NCBI GenBank assembly: GCA_965279285.1
Contig: OZ257148.1
Coordinates: 1,302,001 to 1,366,000 of the forward strand
Direction: 5' to 3'
DNA: 64,000 nucleotides
DNA from: G965279335 sp965279285
GTDB taxonomy: Bacteria > Pseudomonadota > Gammaproteobacteria > DSM-16500
A model generated the notes under the pieces. It made no database searches. It was given only the letters and a program-made list of their open reading frames with translations, and had not been told where the DNA came from. Each line of letters opens with the position of its first letter. Position 1 is the stretch's first letter. Positions 44,283-52,700 of the stretch are shown one piece after another. The translations under genes were made by a program, and so were the position numbers.

Positions 44283-45323
44283 TTATTTTAAAACATCATT
44301 AACAAACCGCACTAACTTCGTGTAATTTATTTTTGTTGTCTGTGTTGTATAACGACGCGATGATTTTGTGGTTGCCATAGTTTCTGAATCTTGGTTGTCG
44401 AGCAGGAATGTATTTTCTAAAGTATTAATAATAGCTTTATTTTCAGTGATAACAGAGAGTTCTCGGTTGCCATCGATGGAGGCATTGGTTAAATTCATTG
44501 AGCCCAACATGGCAGTACGATGATCGATGATAATGACTTTGGCATGAATATAATAATGATGACTGTAATGAATGGTAACACCTGCGCGAGTTAAGTAATC
44601 ATATTTTTTATTTTTTCCGGCAGGTTTGATAGAAGTTAAAATAGTAATTTTAATGCCATGCCGTGCAGCCTCAGCCAAAGCACCTATCATTTTATAGTCA
44701 GTGATACTTTGTGCGTAAATGTCGATATTGGATTTAGCTTGGCGAATAAAATTTAATAATTTTTCGCGACTATTATTTGGGCTCCAAATAAGATTGGGGT
44801 TTTCGACAATAATATTTTTATAATTCCAATCAGCATTAAAAATTTGTTGAATTTCATTTACCATCGCGGGGTCATCGATGATTAAGCCAAAGTTGCGTTC
44901 GTTTTTAAAGCTGGAGTTAGTGAAGTTAAATGTCAAGACCAGTGCTTTATGATGATCGATGATAAGTGTTTTTTGGTGAGTTAATTTATAATCGGGATTA
45001 GGCCATTTTAAGCTGATATTACCAGTTTGTAAGGTTTGAATAGCGAGTAAATTTTCTTGGTCATTTTTGTAAGGATATTTTTGTAATAACACATGAATAT
45101 CTTTACCCGACTTTTTTGCTGTGACTAAGGCTTGCATGAGTTGAGTATCAGTAAAGCCATACATGACGAGATCAATGGTATTTTTTGCATTATACATCGC
45201 CGATAAAATGGGCGCGCGACCCATGTCAGGCTCAATAATAAGTTGTTCAGCTTTGCTAGTGGAAAAAAATAATAGCAAGCACAAGAAACTAAAACAATGT
45301 AGTAAATACGTATTTTTAATCAT
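44283..45323 (-). CDS. Secreted phospholipase D-like protein
   Basis: 346 aa with an N-terminal signal peptide (YLLHCFSFLCLLLFFSTSKA). Two HxK(x)4D motifs give the PLD active site: H116-Q-K118 to D123 and H260-A-K262 to D267, each followed by an N(F/L)TN.S segment. This resembles the PLD-like (Nuc/cardiolipin-synthase-like) single-protein dimer. Catalyses phosphodiester hydrolysis or transfer; substrate (phospholipid or nucleic acid) undefined. Last 30 residues are Thr/Lys-rich. PLD proteins of this kind occur in Coxiella and Legionella. Downstream of recR by 15 bp. Confidence 0.88.
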   Translation of the reverse strand: MIKNTYLLHCFSFLCLLLFFSTSKAEQLIIEPDMGRAPILSAMYNAKNTIDLVMYGFTDTQLMQALVTAKKSGKDIHVLLQKYPYKNDQENLLAIQTLQTGNISLKWPNPDYKLTHQKTLIIDHHKALVLTFNFTNSSFKNERNFGLIIDDPAMVNEIQQIFNADWNYKNIIVENPNLIWSPNNSREKLLNFIRQAKSNIDIYAQSITDYKMIGALAEAARHGIKITILTSIKPAGKNKKYDYLTRAGVTIHYSHHYYIHAKVIIIDHRTAMLGSMNLTNASIDGNRELSVITENKAIINTLENTFLLDNQDSETMATTKSSRRYTTQTTKINYTKLVRFVNDVLK

Positions 45324-45338
45324 CTCGTAGCCAAAAAG

Positions 45339-45935
45339 TTATAAAAGATCTCTGCCAGAAAATGCTCGTGCAAGCGTGCCACTGTCGATATATTCTAATT
45401 CACCGCCTAAGGGTACGCCATGAGCAATGCGAGTGACTTTAATTTGGTGTTTTTTTACTAGCTCGGAAATGTAATGTGCGGTTGCTTCACCTTCTACTGT
45501 TGAATTGGTGGCAAGTATCACTTCTTTAATCGTATTTTGACTTAATTGTAAAGCAAGCTGTGGCAAGCCTAAGTTTTCTGGGCCGATGCCATCCAAGGGG
45601 GAAAGATGTCCCATCAGGACAAAATATAGTCCGCGATAAGTGCCCATTTGCTCAACAGCAAGCATATCAATGGGATTTTCAATAATGCATAGCAAGGCTG
45701 GGTCTCGATTGGGTGCAAGACAGAGTTTGCACAACTCAGTTTCACTAAAAGTACGACAATTTTTGCAATGCTGAATTTGTTCTAAGGCGTCATGTAGAAT
45801 ATTGGCTAGCCGTTTGCCATTATCTCTGCCACGTTCTAATAGCTGAAAGGCCATACGCTGTGCGGTTTTAGGACCCACCCCAGGTAGGTAACGTAGGGAT
45901 TCAATAAGTTGTTGTAAGAGAGGACTGAGTAGCAT
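45339..45935 (-). CDS. recR: Recombination protein RecR
   Basis: 198 aa. RecFOR-pathway factor that loads RecA on SSB-coated gaps. Contains the helix-hairpin-helix (LRYLPGVGPKTAQRMAF), the four-Cys zinc motif (CKNCRTFSETELCKLC), a Toprim core and the Walker-B-like C-terminal IAHGVPLGGELEYID. Downstream of ybaB, with a hairpin just upstream (45946-45980) and AGGA before the start. Confidence 0.96.
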   Translation of the reverse strand: MLLSPLLQQLIESLRYLPGVGPKTAQRMAFQLLERGRDNGKRLANILHDALEQIQHCKNCRTFSETELCKLCLAPNRDPALLCIIENPIDMLAVEQMGTYRGLYFVLMGHLSPLDGIGPENLGLPQLALQLSQNTIKEVILATNSTVEGEATAHYISELVKKHQIKVTRIAHGVPLGGELEYIDSGTLARAFSGRDLL

Positions 45936-45945
45936 GTGATTCCTG

Positions 45946-45980
45946 AAAAAAATTCCCGGGTGGGTTGTTTTCCGCCCGGG
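45946..45980 (-). terminator. Intrinsic terminator-like hairpin between ybaB and recR
   Basis: On the minus strand CCCGGGCGG, loop AAAACAA and CCACCCGGG form a 9-bp stem with one mismatch, followed by AATTTTTTT. It lies 11 bp before the recR start codon, so it could reduce readthrough from dnaX-ybaB into recR or act as an attenuator. Whether recR has its own promoter is not clear. Confidence 0.65.
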
Positions 45981-45995
45981 TTGTTTTCTATAAAA

Positions 45996-46337
45996 TTAAG
46001 ATGAAGGAAGATCTAAATCGTCAGGCAGTTTGATGCCAGTTAACGAAGACATTTTATCACGCGTTCCTTTTTCAATTTTGTCAGCAGCATCATTGATAGC
46101 TGCTGCAATTAAGTCTTCAATAATAGTTTTTTCTTCTGTCATTAAGCTAGGGTCAATGGTGACACGTTTAGCATAATGTTGGCCTGTCATGACGATTTTT
46201 ACTAATCCGCCACCAGATTGCCCGATCACTTCCATTTCTGAAATTTGTTTTTGAATTTCTTGCATTTGCTTTTGCATGTCTTGGGCTTTTTTCATTAAAT
46301 CACCCATGCTAGATTTATCACCAAAATTTTTGCTCAT
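45996..46337 (-). CDS. ybaB: YbaB/EbfC family nucleoid-associated protein
   Basis: 113 aa, family length about 109. The helical MKKAQDMQKQMQEIQKQISE and the beta region VKIVMTGQHYAKRVTIDPSL are characteristic. Binds DNA and is co-transcribed with dnaX and recR as in E. coli. Strong Shine-Dalgarno (AGGAG). Confidence 0.94.
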   Translation of the reverse strand: MSKNFGDKSSMGDLMKKAQDMQKQMQEIQKQISEMEVIGQSGGGLVKIVMTGQHYAKRVTIDPSLMTEEKTIIEDLIAAAINDAADKIEKGTRDKMSSLTGIKLPDDLDLPSS

Positions 46338-46426
46338 TCATTTGCTCCTAAGTTGGATTTTTATTGAGGTGCTAAAATGTTAGCATAAAGTAGTTAGAAG
46401 TCACATTATTTTGTGGTTTTGTGTAA

Positions 46427-46543
46427 TTGTTCGGTGGTGAGGGAGCTCGGTGGGCACGCTGCGCTTTGCCCACCCTACAAAAATTATAAAAATGTAGGGT
46501 GGGCAAAGCGCAGCGTGCCCACCGAGCTCCTTGTCACTGAACA
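46427..46543. repeat. Class A repeat with extended symmetry
   Basis: Arms at 46449-46478 and 46494-46523, loop 15 bp. Extended flanks: TTGTTCGGTGGTGAGGGAGC and the mirror GAGCTCCTTGTCACTGAACAG. The outer terminus is TGTTCAG-like rather than TATTCAG. It lies between dnaX and ybaB, interrupting the operon. Confidence 0.92.
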
Positions 46544-46560
46544 GCTACGCCCTGTTAAAT

Positions 46561-48165
46561 CTAAGCTGAATCAATAGATTTAATCGAGTTTATATCCAGT
46601 GTTGCATCGAATAAATCCAACATTTTTTTAACTTGCGTATCATTCGTAATAGCTTGAGTTGCTGCTTGGTGTTTCTCATCATTCAGTTGTTGTTTTTGTT
46701 GGGCGGGTGTTTGAGTTTCAGTAGTTGTGAGTTTGATTTCAAGTTTCAGTGATTTATTTAAGTAATGATTAATGCTGTTTTCTATGCGCTCAATTAATTT
46801 AGCATTTAACATAGCAGCATGTTGTGGTGTTAGCGCGAGTTTAATTTGTTTGTCATCTAAACTTTGTAATGTACAGTTGGAAGCGAGAGCATAGGCCATG
46901 CCGGATAGTTCTAATTTAGATAAGAGCGTAATCCAATTTAAGTTAGCAATAGGTGTTGCACTATGGCTAGCGTGAGGTGTGGGAATTGATTTTTGCTGTG
47001 TTACTGTGTTTTGTGGCATGTTGGATTTAGTTGTATTTTGTGGTGCCGCAGCAAGTGCTGAAGCAATATTTTGTGGTGAATGTGCTTCTGTTATCATGGG
47101 TTTAAATGCGAGCATGCGTAACATAGTCATCTCAAATCCTTGTTGTGGATTGTTGGCGATAGCTAAGTCTTTACGGCCTATTAATGCAATTTGATAGTAA
47201 AGCTGTACATCTTCGGCAAGCATGGATTTTGCCAGCAAATTAATTTGTTCCTCAGAGTGAGTTGATTCAGGAATAATTTGTTTAATGTTAATTTGATGGA
47301 GTACCGATAAAATTTCTTCGAGGACTTGACTAAAGTCCGGTGCATTTTCTGCGAGTGTTGTTATTTCATCGAGGAGTGTTTTACCTTTATTTTCTGCAAT
47401 TGCAGTTAATAAGCGATAAATAACATCTTTTTCTATACTGCCTAACATGGTATGTGTTTCGGCGAGAGTAATGTTTGCTCCACAATACGCAATGGTTTGA
47501 TCAAGCAAGCTTAATGCATCACGCATGCTGCCATCAGCTGCTTTGGCAATTAAATCGAGCGCAGGATTTTCAAATAAAATATTTTCAGTTGTGCAGAGCA
47601 GTTGTAAGTGTTGAGTAATTTGTTCTGGTGGTACGCGTTTTAAATTAAACTGTAAACAGCGTGATAAAATAGTAACCGGCAATCGTTTTGGGTCGGTTGT
47701 GGCAAGTAAAAATTTTACATGTGCAGGCGGTTCTTCAAGTGTTTTTAACAAGGCATTAAAGCTATGGTTTGATAGCATATGCACTTCGTCGATTAAATAA
47801 ATTTTGTAGCGGCCTTGCGTTGGGGAATATTGGACATTATCAAGAATTTCGCGAGTGTCTTCTACTTTGGTGCGTGAAGCAGCGTCGATTTCGATGAGAT
47901 CTAAAAATTTTCCGGCATTAATGGATAAACAAATACTGCATTTTTCGCAAGGTTGGGATGTTACGCCCGTTTCGCAGTTGAGGCATTTTGCTAAGATTCG
48001 TGCCAGGGTCGTTTTTCCTACACCTCGAGTCCCAGTAAATAAATAAGCATGGTGTAAGCGTTGGCTATCTAATGCATTCATGAGCATCCGCAGGATAGGT
48101 TCTTGACCGACCATTTCAGTAAAGTTGCGTGGTCGCCATTTGCGGGCTAAAACTTGATAGCTCAT
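46561..48165 (-). CDS. dnaX: DNA polymerase III subunits gamma/tau
   Basis: 534 aa, shorter than E. coli tau (643). AAA+ clamp-loader motor: Walker A GTRGVGKTT at 45-53, zinc module (CLNCE..CEKCSIC), Walker B IDEVHML, SRC motif (ILSRCLQF). The C-terminal region with domain V-like ANLNWITLLSKLELSGMAYAL remains, so tau-like alpha contact is possible; no obvious slippery A6-type frameshift site was checked. First gene of dnaX-ybaB-recR; a palindrome follows. Confidence 0.95.
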   Translation of the reverse strand: MSYQVLARKWRPRNFTEMVGQEPILRMLMNALDSQRLHHAYLFTGTRGVGKTTLARILAKCLNCETGVTSQPCEKCSICLSINAGKFLDLIEIDAASRTKVEDTREILDNVQYSPTQGRYKIYLIDEVHMLSNHSFNALLKTLEEPPAHVKFLLATTDPKRLPVTILSRCLQFNLKRVPPEQITQHLQLLCTTENILFENPALDLIAKAADGSMRDALSLLDQTIAYCGANITLAETHTMLGSIEKDVIYRLLTAIAENKGKTLLDEITTLAENAPDFSQVLEEILSVLHQINIKQIIPESTHSEEQINLLAKSMLAEDVQLYYQIALIGRKDLAIANNPQQGFEMTMLRMLAFKPMITEAHSPQNIASALAAAPQNTTKSNMPQNTVTQQKSIPTPHASHSATPIANLNWITLLSKLELSGMAYALASNCTLQSLDDKQIKLALTPQHAAMLNAKLIERIENSINHYLNKSLKLEIKLTTTETQTPAQQKQQLNDEKHQAATQAITNDTQVKKMLDLFDATLDINSIKSIDSA

Positions 48166-48231
48166 GGATCTGTTCTTCCTAAGACTTAAATGATGGGCTT
48201 GAGTGTAGCAGAAAGGGTTAATTTTGTCATT

Positions 48232-49368
48232 TTATGATGCCGAGGAGATGAATTTTTTCATTTCCGTTAACATAAATTCAAAGTCGGGATTAAAGGATAA
48301 GCGGATTCTTTTGTGTCGTGTTAATTTGTATTGATATAGAGCATCATAGATTTTTTTGGTAAGGCCATTATAAGTCCCTCTAAGCAAATTATTTTTTTCG
48401 TTCAGCGATGTGGGTGGGTAATCACCTTGTTGCCCATAGTGAGGATTCCAGGGAGCAATAGGTAGAGCAATATGGGAAAATTCTTGTATATTTAACTCTG
48501 GATAAATAGAGCTGCGTACCAGAGTGTTAGGATCTTGCGCATGATTCTTCCCTTTTGCATAGAGTAATAAGCGATTTTTTGGCTGCAGATAGCGTTGAAA
48601 ATAATGAATTGCTGCTTTTGCGGAAACAGTGGCATCAGCCAAGCTCAAGATAAAAAATAATGGACAGCCAGCATGTGAGGTTAGACTGATTTTTTTTATT
48701 AATTGGGTTAATTTGTAAACTTGATAAGCCGCATTAAAGGGAATGGATTGGTATTTTGCATAGTCATCTTCGTTGGTCGTATGTAACCATTTTGCTTGCT
48801 CCCATTTCCAGCTAATGCATCGATGCCAATTAGCTGAGAAATCGAACGCCGAGCGAATTTTAATAGCAGGAGATAATAAAATGACACCCGCAATATTGGC
48901 TTGATTTAAAGCATAATACAGTGCGAGTGCTGCGCCGGTGGAAAAGCCAGCCAGATAGATTTTTTTTATATTTTTATCAAATGAAGCAATGCCGTAACGC
49001 ACAGCTTGTAACCAATCTTGATATTGCACACTGAGAAGATCACCGGGAACAGTTCCATGCCCCGGTAATAAAATGGCTCTGACTAAAAATCCTTGCGCTT
49101 GGAGTTGGTCGCCGATATCGCGCATGATGAAAGGAGTGTCGAGTAATCCGTGAATGAGCAAAATACCTTGGCCGTTGCTTTGTGTGGGTTTTAGTTCAAA
49201 AGGGCTGTTGGCGGTAAGGATTTTTTCATTATTATCAGATAAATCAATGCGTGTGTTGAGGATGAGTTTTTGGCATTGGGTAATATAGTCAGTAAAAGGT
49301 AGATTGAGATCAGCAATAGGGTGTTGTGTTTTAGGGTCTTGATAAGGTTGCTGAGAGTTGTTGGGCAT
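48232..49368 (-). CDS. Alpha/beta hydrolase
   Basis: 378 aa, serine hydrolase fold. The oxyanion region is LLIHGLLDTP (71-80) and the nucleophile Ser143 sits in GFSTG. The catalytic Asp is likely in LADATVS and the His in GKNHAQDP. Resembles lysophospholipase or monoglyceride-lipase types. No signal peptide or membrane helix. Ends in a basic tail. Substrate unknown. Isolated between dnaX and an effector candidate. Confidence 0.8.
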   Translation of the reverse strand: MPNNSQQPYQDPKTQHPIADLNLPFTDYITQCQKLILNTRIDLSDNNEKILTANSPFELKPTQSNGQGILLIHGLLDTPFIMRDIGDQLQAQGFLVRAILLPGHGTVPGDLLSVQYQDWLQAVRYGIASFDKNIKKIYLAGFSTGAALALYYALNQANIAGVILLSPAIKIRSAFDFSANWHRCISWKWEQAKWLHTTNEDDYAKYQSIPFNAAYQVYKLTQLIKKISLTSHAGCPLFFILSLADATVSAKAAIHYFQRYLQPKNRLLLYAKGKNHAQDPNTLVRSSIYPELNIQEFSHIALPIAPWNPHYGQQGDYPPTSLNEKNNLLRGTYNGLTKKIYDALYQYKLTRHKRIRLSFNPDFEFMLTEMKKFISSAS

Positions 49369-49423
49369 AGTTAATTGTAAATGTAACTAGCACCGACAAC
49401 AAGCACAGAATAATTTTTTTATG

Positions 49424-51748
49424 CTAGTGAGTTCTCACTGGCGGATTGGTGTCTATCTTACTTAAAGGTGCTGATAACGGTGTAGGAGGTTTGTTGCATG
49501 ATCTTATTCTAAAAATGCTGTTAGGGTTTTCTGATTGAGTGCGGCTTAAGTAAGGTACGGACAGTGTTTCAGTTTGAGCATGTAATTGTTTAGCTGTTAC
49601 ATACTCTGTGTATTTATGCGCTTTGCTGTCTGAGTTTGGTATTTTATGTTCTTTATTTGTAGGTGATAAAGTGCTTAAGTCTGAGTGCCTACGTTGGGCT
49701 GCTGCTGTAGGTGGAAGTAAGAAATGCGGAGGCGCGATCGATTTTCGTCGAGCGGTTGATACTGTATTTGTGGTAGCAGAGGATGTATTAGGTGGGGTAG
49801 AGGATCCATCGCTCTCTGATGTTGTTGGAGAGTTCTCTTCTTCTGAGGTAGATTGATCATCAGGCGTATTGGTTGCTGTATGTGGTTTCGTTGTAATTTG
49901 TATAGATGCAATAGGTAAGCGTAATTTCTCAACTTTTGGAGCAGTTTTGATTGAGGTAGTAGGCAAAGTCTCATTTGTGAGAGCTGTATTGTTTGTTGAT
50001 GTAGGAAGTTGCGTATTTTTTTGTTGAGCAGCTTTTTTTGCTGCTTTGTTAGCTGCAGCTGCTTGATCTATAGCTTCATGTGTTTTTTCTTGTTGTCGAA
50101 GGCTGCTGACCCAACTCCAAGCGGCTCCGAGCCCTCGTAGGACTGCGAATGTTTGACCCAAACTAATGCTGAGCTGAATAATATTAGCAGCCATAGATGC
50201 AAGAATTAAAGGGGCGCAAAAGAGCCCAATAAGTCCTATTGCTCCAAGAGAAACAAGGGTGCTTAGTCCTCCTAGTGCATAGCCTAGCGTTTTGCTGTGG
50301 CTATTGACACCCAATTCAAAAGCTTCTTTTGCAGCGCGAATAGGTGAAGTGACGCGCATGGTGAGTTCACTAGTCAGTTTGCTGCCGTAATAAATCAATG
50401 TACTAATACCTAAACTAATGCCAGCTAGGATAGAGCTGAGACTTAGTTTTTGGTTGTTAGAATAAGTGAAAAATCGTTTGCACTTATCCATAATGACAGC
50501 AGCAGTTTCTTGCAACATGGCAGGGATAAACTCAACAATACCTTTGATAATATTTTTCGGGATAGCAAGAAATCTTGCTGTTAGGAGGTACTCTCCTAGT
50601 TTAAGTAAAGGATGATTGTTATTGCTTGGCCAATCAAAAAAAGCCTCTGTGTCATCGCGATGAGGGTCACTATTAGCAAAAATGCGATGAAAAGCATTCT
50701 TAATGCGATAGCTTAAGGGCTCGATATAAGAATCTTTGAATAAAGGTTCAAAGATTTTGAAGTTTTTTTGTTGCCAGGTCCAGGTGTTATGGTCGCGGTT
50801 TTTGAACCAGTCAAAAGTGGTGGGCATAATACCCATTAATCGGTCATAAAGCATCATGCTATTTGTTCTAATTTCAACTAGTTTATAACCATTTGGGGTA
50901 CAAGCGAAAATAGCTTCAATGCTGTGATTCAGGAGGTCAAGGTTCTCTTCGCTTATTTCTTCAGCATCTATTGATGCGAACATTGGATTTATTTTTACTT
51001 GATAATTATTTGTTGAAGCGGATATGTAAATTTTATGATTATTGACATAAATATCATTTTCAAATGCATTGTTATTATCACGCATAGTGGTTTTTTTTGC
51101 TTGAGGAATGATTATAAATGAGCCGTCATTTAGGCAGTAAGAAGATATTGTATAAGTTGGATTTTGGCAGTGTATAGTTTTAAGATACTCAGCTTGCTCA
51201 GCAGGGAAAAGAGTGCTTACTATTTGATTAGTAATAGCTTCATTCTCTTTTGCTGAAGGAAGGTCAAGATAGGGGGTAAAGTTAGTATGATTAACTTTGT
51301 ATCCTCCTCCTTGGCTAACATCTCTGTTAAGTTGATGTAGTACCCTAGAAGGATCTTGTGCTTTAAAAGTTAAATGAGCGCTTTTTCTTTTGAGAGTGTG
51401 CTTTTGCTTTATTGTTTGAGCAATAAACGGAGTAAAAGAAGCGTCATCCTTTTTCATTAATGTTGGTTGTTGGTTATCAAAATTTACTTTTGATAAGATA
51501 TCGTTAGGTAAATTTAGGCTAGTTAATTGCCATTGATTATTTAAGTTGCCATAGAAGTGAATTTTCCCTCCTTGCTTTAGCAGGATAGGTGCATCATTAT
51601 ACTGTTTAGACAGTTCACTTAGCTCTTTTAATCCCATTTGTTTTTTAGGGTCTTGTTTAGGGTCAGATACGATAAGCAGCTCGCATGTCTTATCGACAAA
51701 CAAATTTTTTGACCGCTTCAGCAATTCAGCAGTTAATCGGTATTTCAT
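49424..51748 (-). CDS. 774-aa membrane-spanning protein with disordered tail; effector candidate
   Basis: 774 aa, no family recognised. GAGGATAGG precedes the ATG. Residues 1-380 look globular (KQGGKIHFYGNLNNQWQLTS, FEPLFKDSYIEPLSYRIKNA). Residues about 385-560 have several hydrophobic segments (LAGISLGISTLIYYGSKL; GGLSTLVSLGAIGLIGLFCA). From about 570 to the end the chain is polar and probably disordered (STSEEENSPTTSESDGSS). This plan matches the 555-aa protein at 23.6 kb. No signal peptide. Divergent from the IcmD-like gene, with a PmrA-box-like site between. Effector role is inference. Confidence 0.85.
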   Translation of the reverse strand: MKYRLTAELLKRSKNLFVDKTCELLIVSDPKQDPKKQMGLKELSELSKQYNDAPILLKQGGKIHFYGNLNNQWQLTSLNLPNDILSKVNFDNQQPTLMKKDDASFTPFIAQTIKQKHTLKRKSAHLTFKAQDPSRVLHQLNRDVSQGGGYKVNHTNFTPYLDLPSAKENEAITNQIVSTLFPAEQAEYLKTIHCQNPTYTISSYCLNDGSFIIIPQAKKTTMRDNNNAFENDIYVNNHKIYISASTNNYQVKINPMFASIDAEEISEENLDLLNHSIEAIFACTPNGYKLVEIRTNSMMLYDRLMGIMPTTFDWFKNRDHNTWTWQQKNFKIFEPLFKDSYIEPLSYRIKNAFHRIFANSDPHRDDTEAFFDWPSNNNHPLLKLGEYLLTARFLAIPKNIIKGIVEFIPAMLQETAAVIMDKCKRFFTYSNNQKLSLSSILAGISLGISTLIYYGSKLTSELTMRVTSPIRAAKEAFELGVNSHSKTLGYALGGLSTLVSLGAIGLIGLFCAPLILASMAANIIQLSISLGQTFAVLRGLGAAWSWVSSLRQQEKTHEAIDQAAAANKAAKKAAQQKNTQLPTSTNNTALTNETLPTTSIKTAPKVEKLRLPIASIQITTKPHTATNTPDDQSTSEEENSPTTSESDGSSTPPNTSSATTNTVSTARRKSIAPPHFLLPPTAAAQRRHSDLSTLSPTNKEHKIPNSDSKAHKYTEYVTAKQLHAQTETLSVPYLSRTQSENPNSIFRIRSCNKPPTPLSAPLSKIDTNPPVRTH

Positions 51749-51814
51749 AAGTGCCTATCCTCAACCCGCATAGCATAATATAATTGAATTGTATAATACC
51801 AATAATAATAGTAT

Positions 51815-51834
51815 AAGGTTAACGAAATATTAAC
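51815..51834 (-). promoter_or_regulatory. PmrA-box-like site between the 774-aa gene and the IcmD-like gene
   Basis: Minus strand GTTAATATTTCGTTAACCTT matches cTTAATATTnncTTAATATT at 14 of the 16 half-site core positions, the best match in the window. A -10-like TATTAT begins 8 nt downstream towards the 774-aa gene, the same spacing as at 23531 and 60302. The IcmD-like ATG lies 22 bp away on the other side, so the site could serve either gene. Confidence 0.55.
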
Positions 51835-51855
51835 ACTTTAGGGTTTTTTTAAAAA

Positions 51856-52158
51856 ATGATGCGTCGATTTACTATAAAAGCGTTTATTTTTGCCATTTTC
51901 TTGCTTCCTGGCTTAGCTTTAGCTGCTTCTGGTTTGGGTGCGGTGGCTTCTAGTTTGATGGGGCCTGTTACTTTAATGACGAGCTTTGTTAATACGATGG
52001 CGATTGTCATTGGGGTTGGATTTCTTTTTGCTTCTTTTTTCAAATACATGCAGCATCGAGTTAATGCGCTGGCTGTACCAATTAGTAGTGTAGTTTATTT
52101 ATTTATCTTTGGCATTGTTCTTGTTCTTTTACCGATAGCTTATAAGCTGGCAGAGTAA
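51856..52158 (+). CDS. IcmD/DotP-like small inner-membrane protein
   Basis: 100 aa. N-terminal signal-like helix (IKAFIFAIFLLPGLALAAS), then SGLGAVASSLMGPVTLMTSF and two membrane helices with a loop: GVGFLFASFFKYMQHRVNAL, AVPISSVVYLF.. VLLPI. The loop pattern GF..(F/L)KY.QHR.N...VPI and the LLP end recall IcmC/IcmD/DotP-type components of Dot/Icm type IVB systems (KFKQHRDNPTQVPI). Adjacent effector candidate and lipoprotein support the link. I cannot confirm which family member it is; dot/icm genes proper are outside the window. ATG 51856 (second ATG at 51859 possible). Confidence 0.6.
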   Translation: MMRRFTIKAFIFAIFLLPGLALAASGLGAVASSLMGPVTLMTSFVNTMAIVIGVGFLFASFFKYMQHRVNALAVPISSVVYLFIFGIVLVLLPIAYKLAE

Positions 52159-52161
52159 AAA

Positions 52162-52581
52162 ATGCGGTATTTCTTTAATTCTTTGATAATTATCATTTTT
52201 TCCTTGGGTATGGTGGCTTGTGGGCAATTGGCGCCAGATGATAATTTGTCGCTTTTGCAACATCCTGATGTATTGCAGAAAAAAATGGCTCAATGCCAAA
52301 GTAAAGAGACGCTTGATTGTAAAAGGATTAAGGCGGTAGCGCAGGAGTATTTGTCATTAAATGTACAGAGACAGAGTAACCCCGAGTTGTTTGGTAAGAT
52401 GATTTTGCAGGGAGAAGAGCAATTGGGTGTGTTGAAAGAAAAGTTGGGGGTGCTGCAGAGAGAGAGTGTTAATTCTGCTAGTGTACAGGCAGAGTTGGCA
52501 AAAGTTACCGATGCTTATCGTGCTCAAGATGACAAGGTGAAAAAGTTGCTGGCGATTGTGGCGGCGACTAGTCCGGAGTGA
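52162..52581 (+). CDS. Lipoprotein, T4SS-linked candidate
   Basis: 139 aa. A short lipobox signal (IIIIFSLGMVACGQ) puts the acylated Cys near residue 20. The mature part starts LAPDDNLSLLQHPDVLQKKMAQCQ..TLDCKRIKAVAQEY, with two Cys and a HPDVLQ motif reminiscent of EexN/TrbK-type or VirB7-like lipoproteins; that assignment is tentative. The C-terminal half is helical and coiled. It starts 3 bp after the IcmD-like gene and is probably co-transcribed. Function unknown. Confidence 0.72.
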   Translation: MRYFFNSLIIIIFSLGMVACGQLAPDDNLSLLQHPDVLQKKMAQCQSKETLDCKRIKAVAQEYLSLNVQRQSNPELFGKMILQGEEQLGVLKEKLGVLQRESVNSASVQAELAKVTDAYRAQDDKVKKLLAIVAATSPE

Positions 52582-52594
52582 TTTGGTTTAGAAC

Positions 52595-52690
52595 GGTGGG
52601 CACGCTGCGCTTTGCCCACCCTACGTTTTGTAATTTTTTTAACAATTATTGTAGGGTGGGTAAAGGAGCGCTTTTTGCGACGTGCCCACC
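52595..52690. repeat. Class A repeat, mixed arms
   Basis: Left arm 52595-52624 is the common type; right arm 52651-52690 is the variant (GTAGGGTGGGTAAAGGAGCG, CTTTTTGCGACGTGCCCACC) seen also at 35881. The pair therefore mixes two sequence types in one palindrome. It ends 10 bp before the rlmH stop. Confidence 0.88.
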
Positions 52691-52700
52691 TTTTCTGCGA

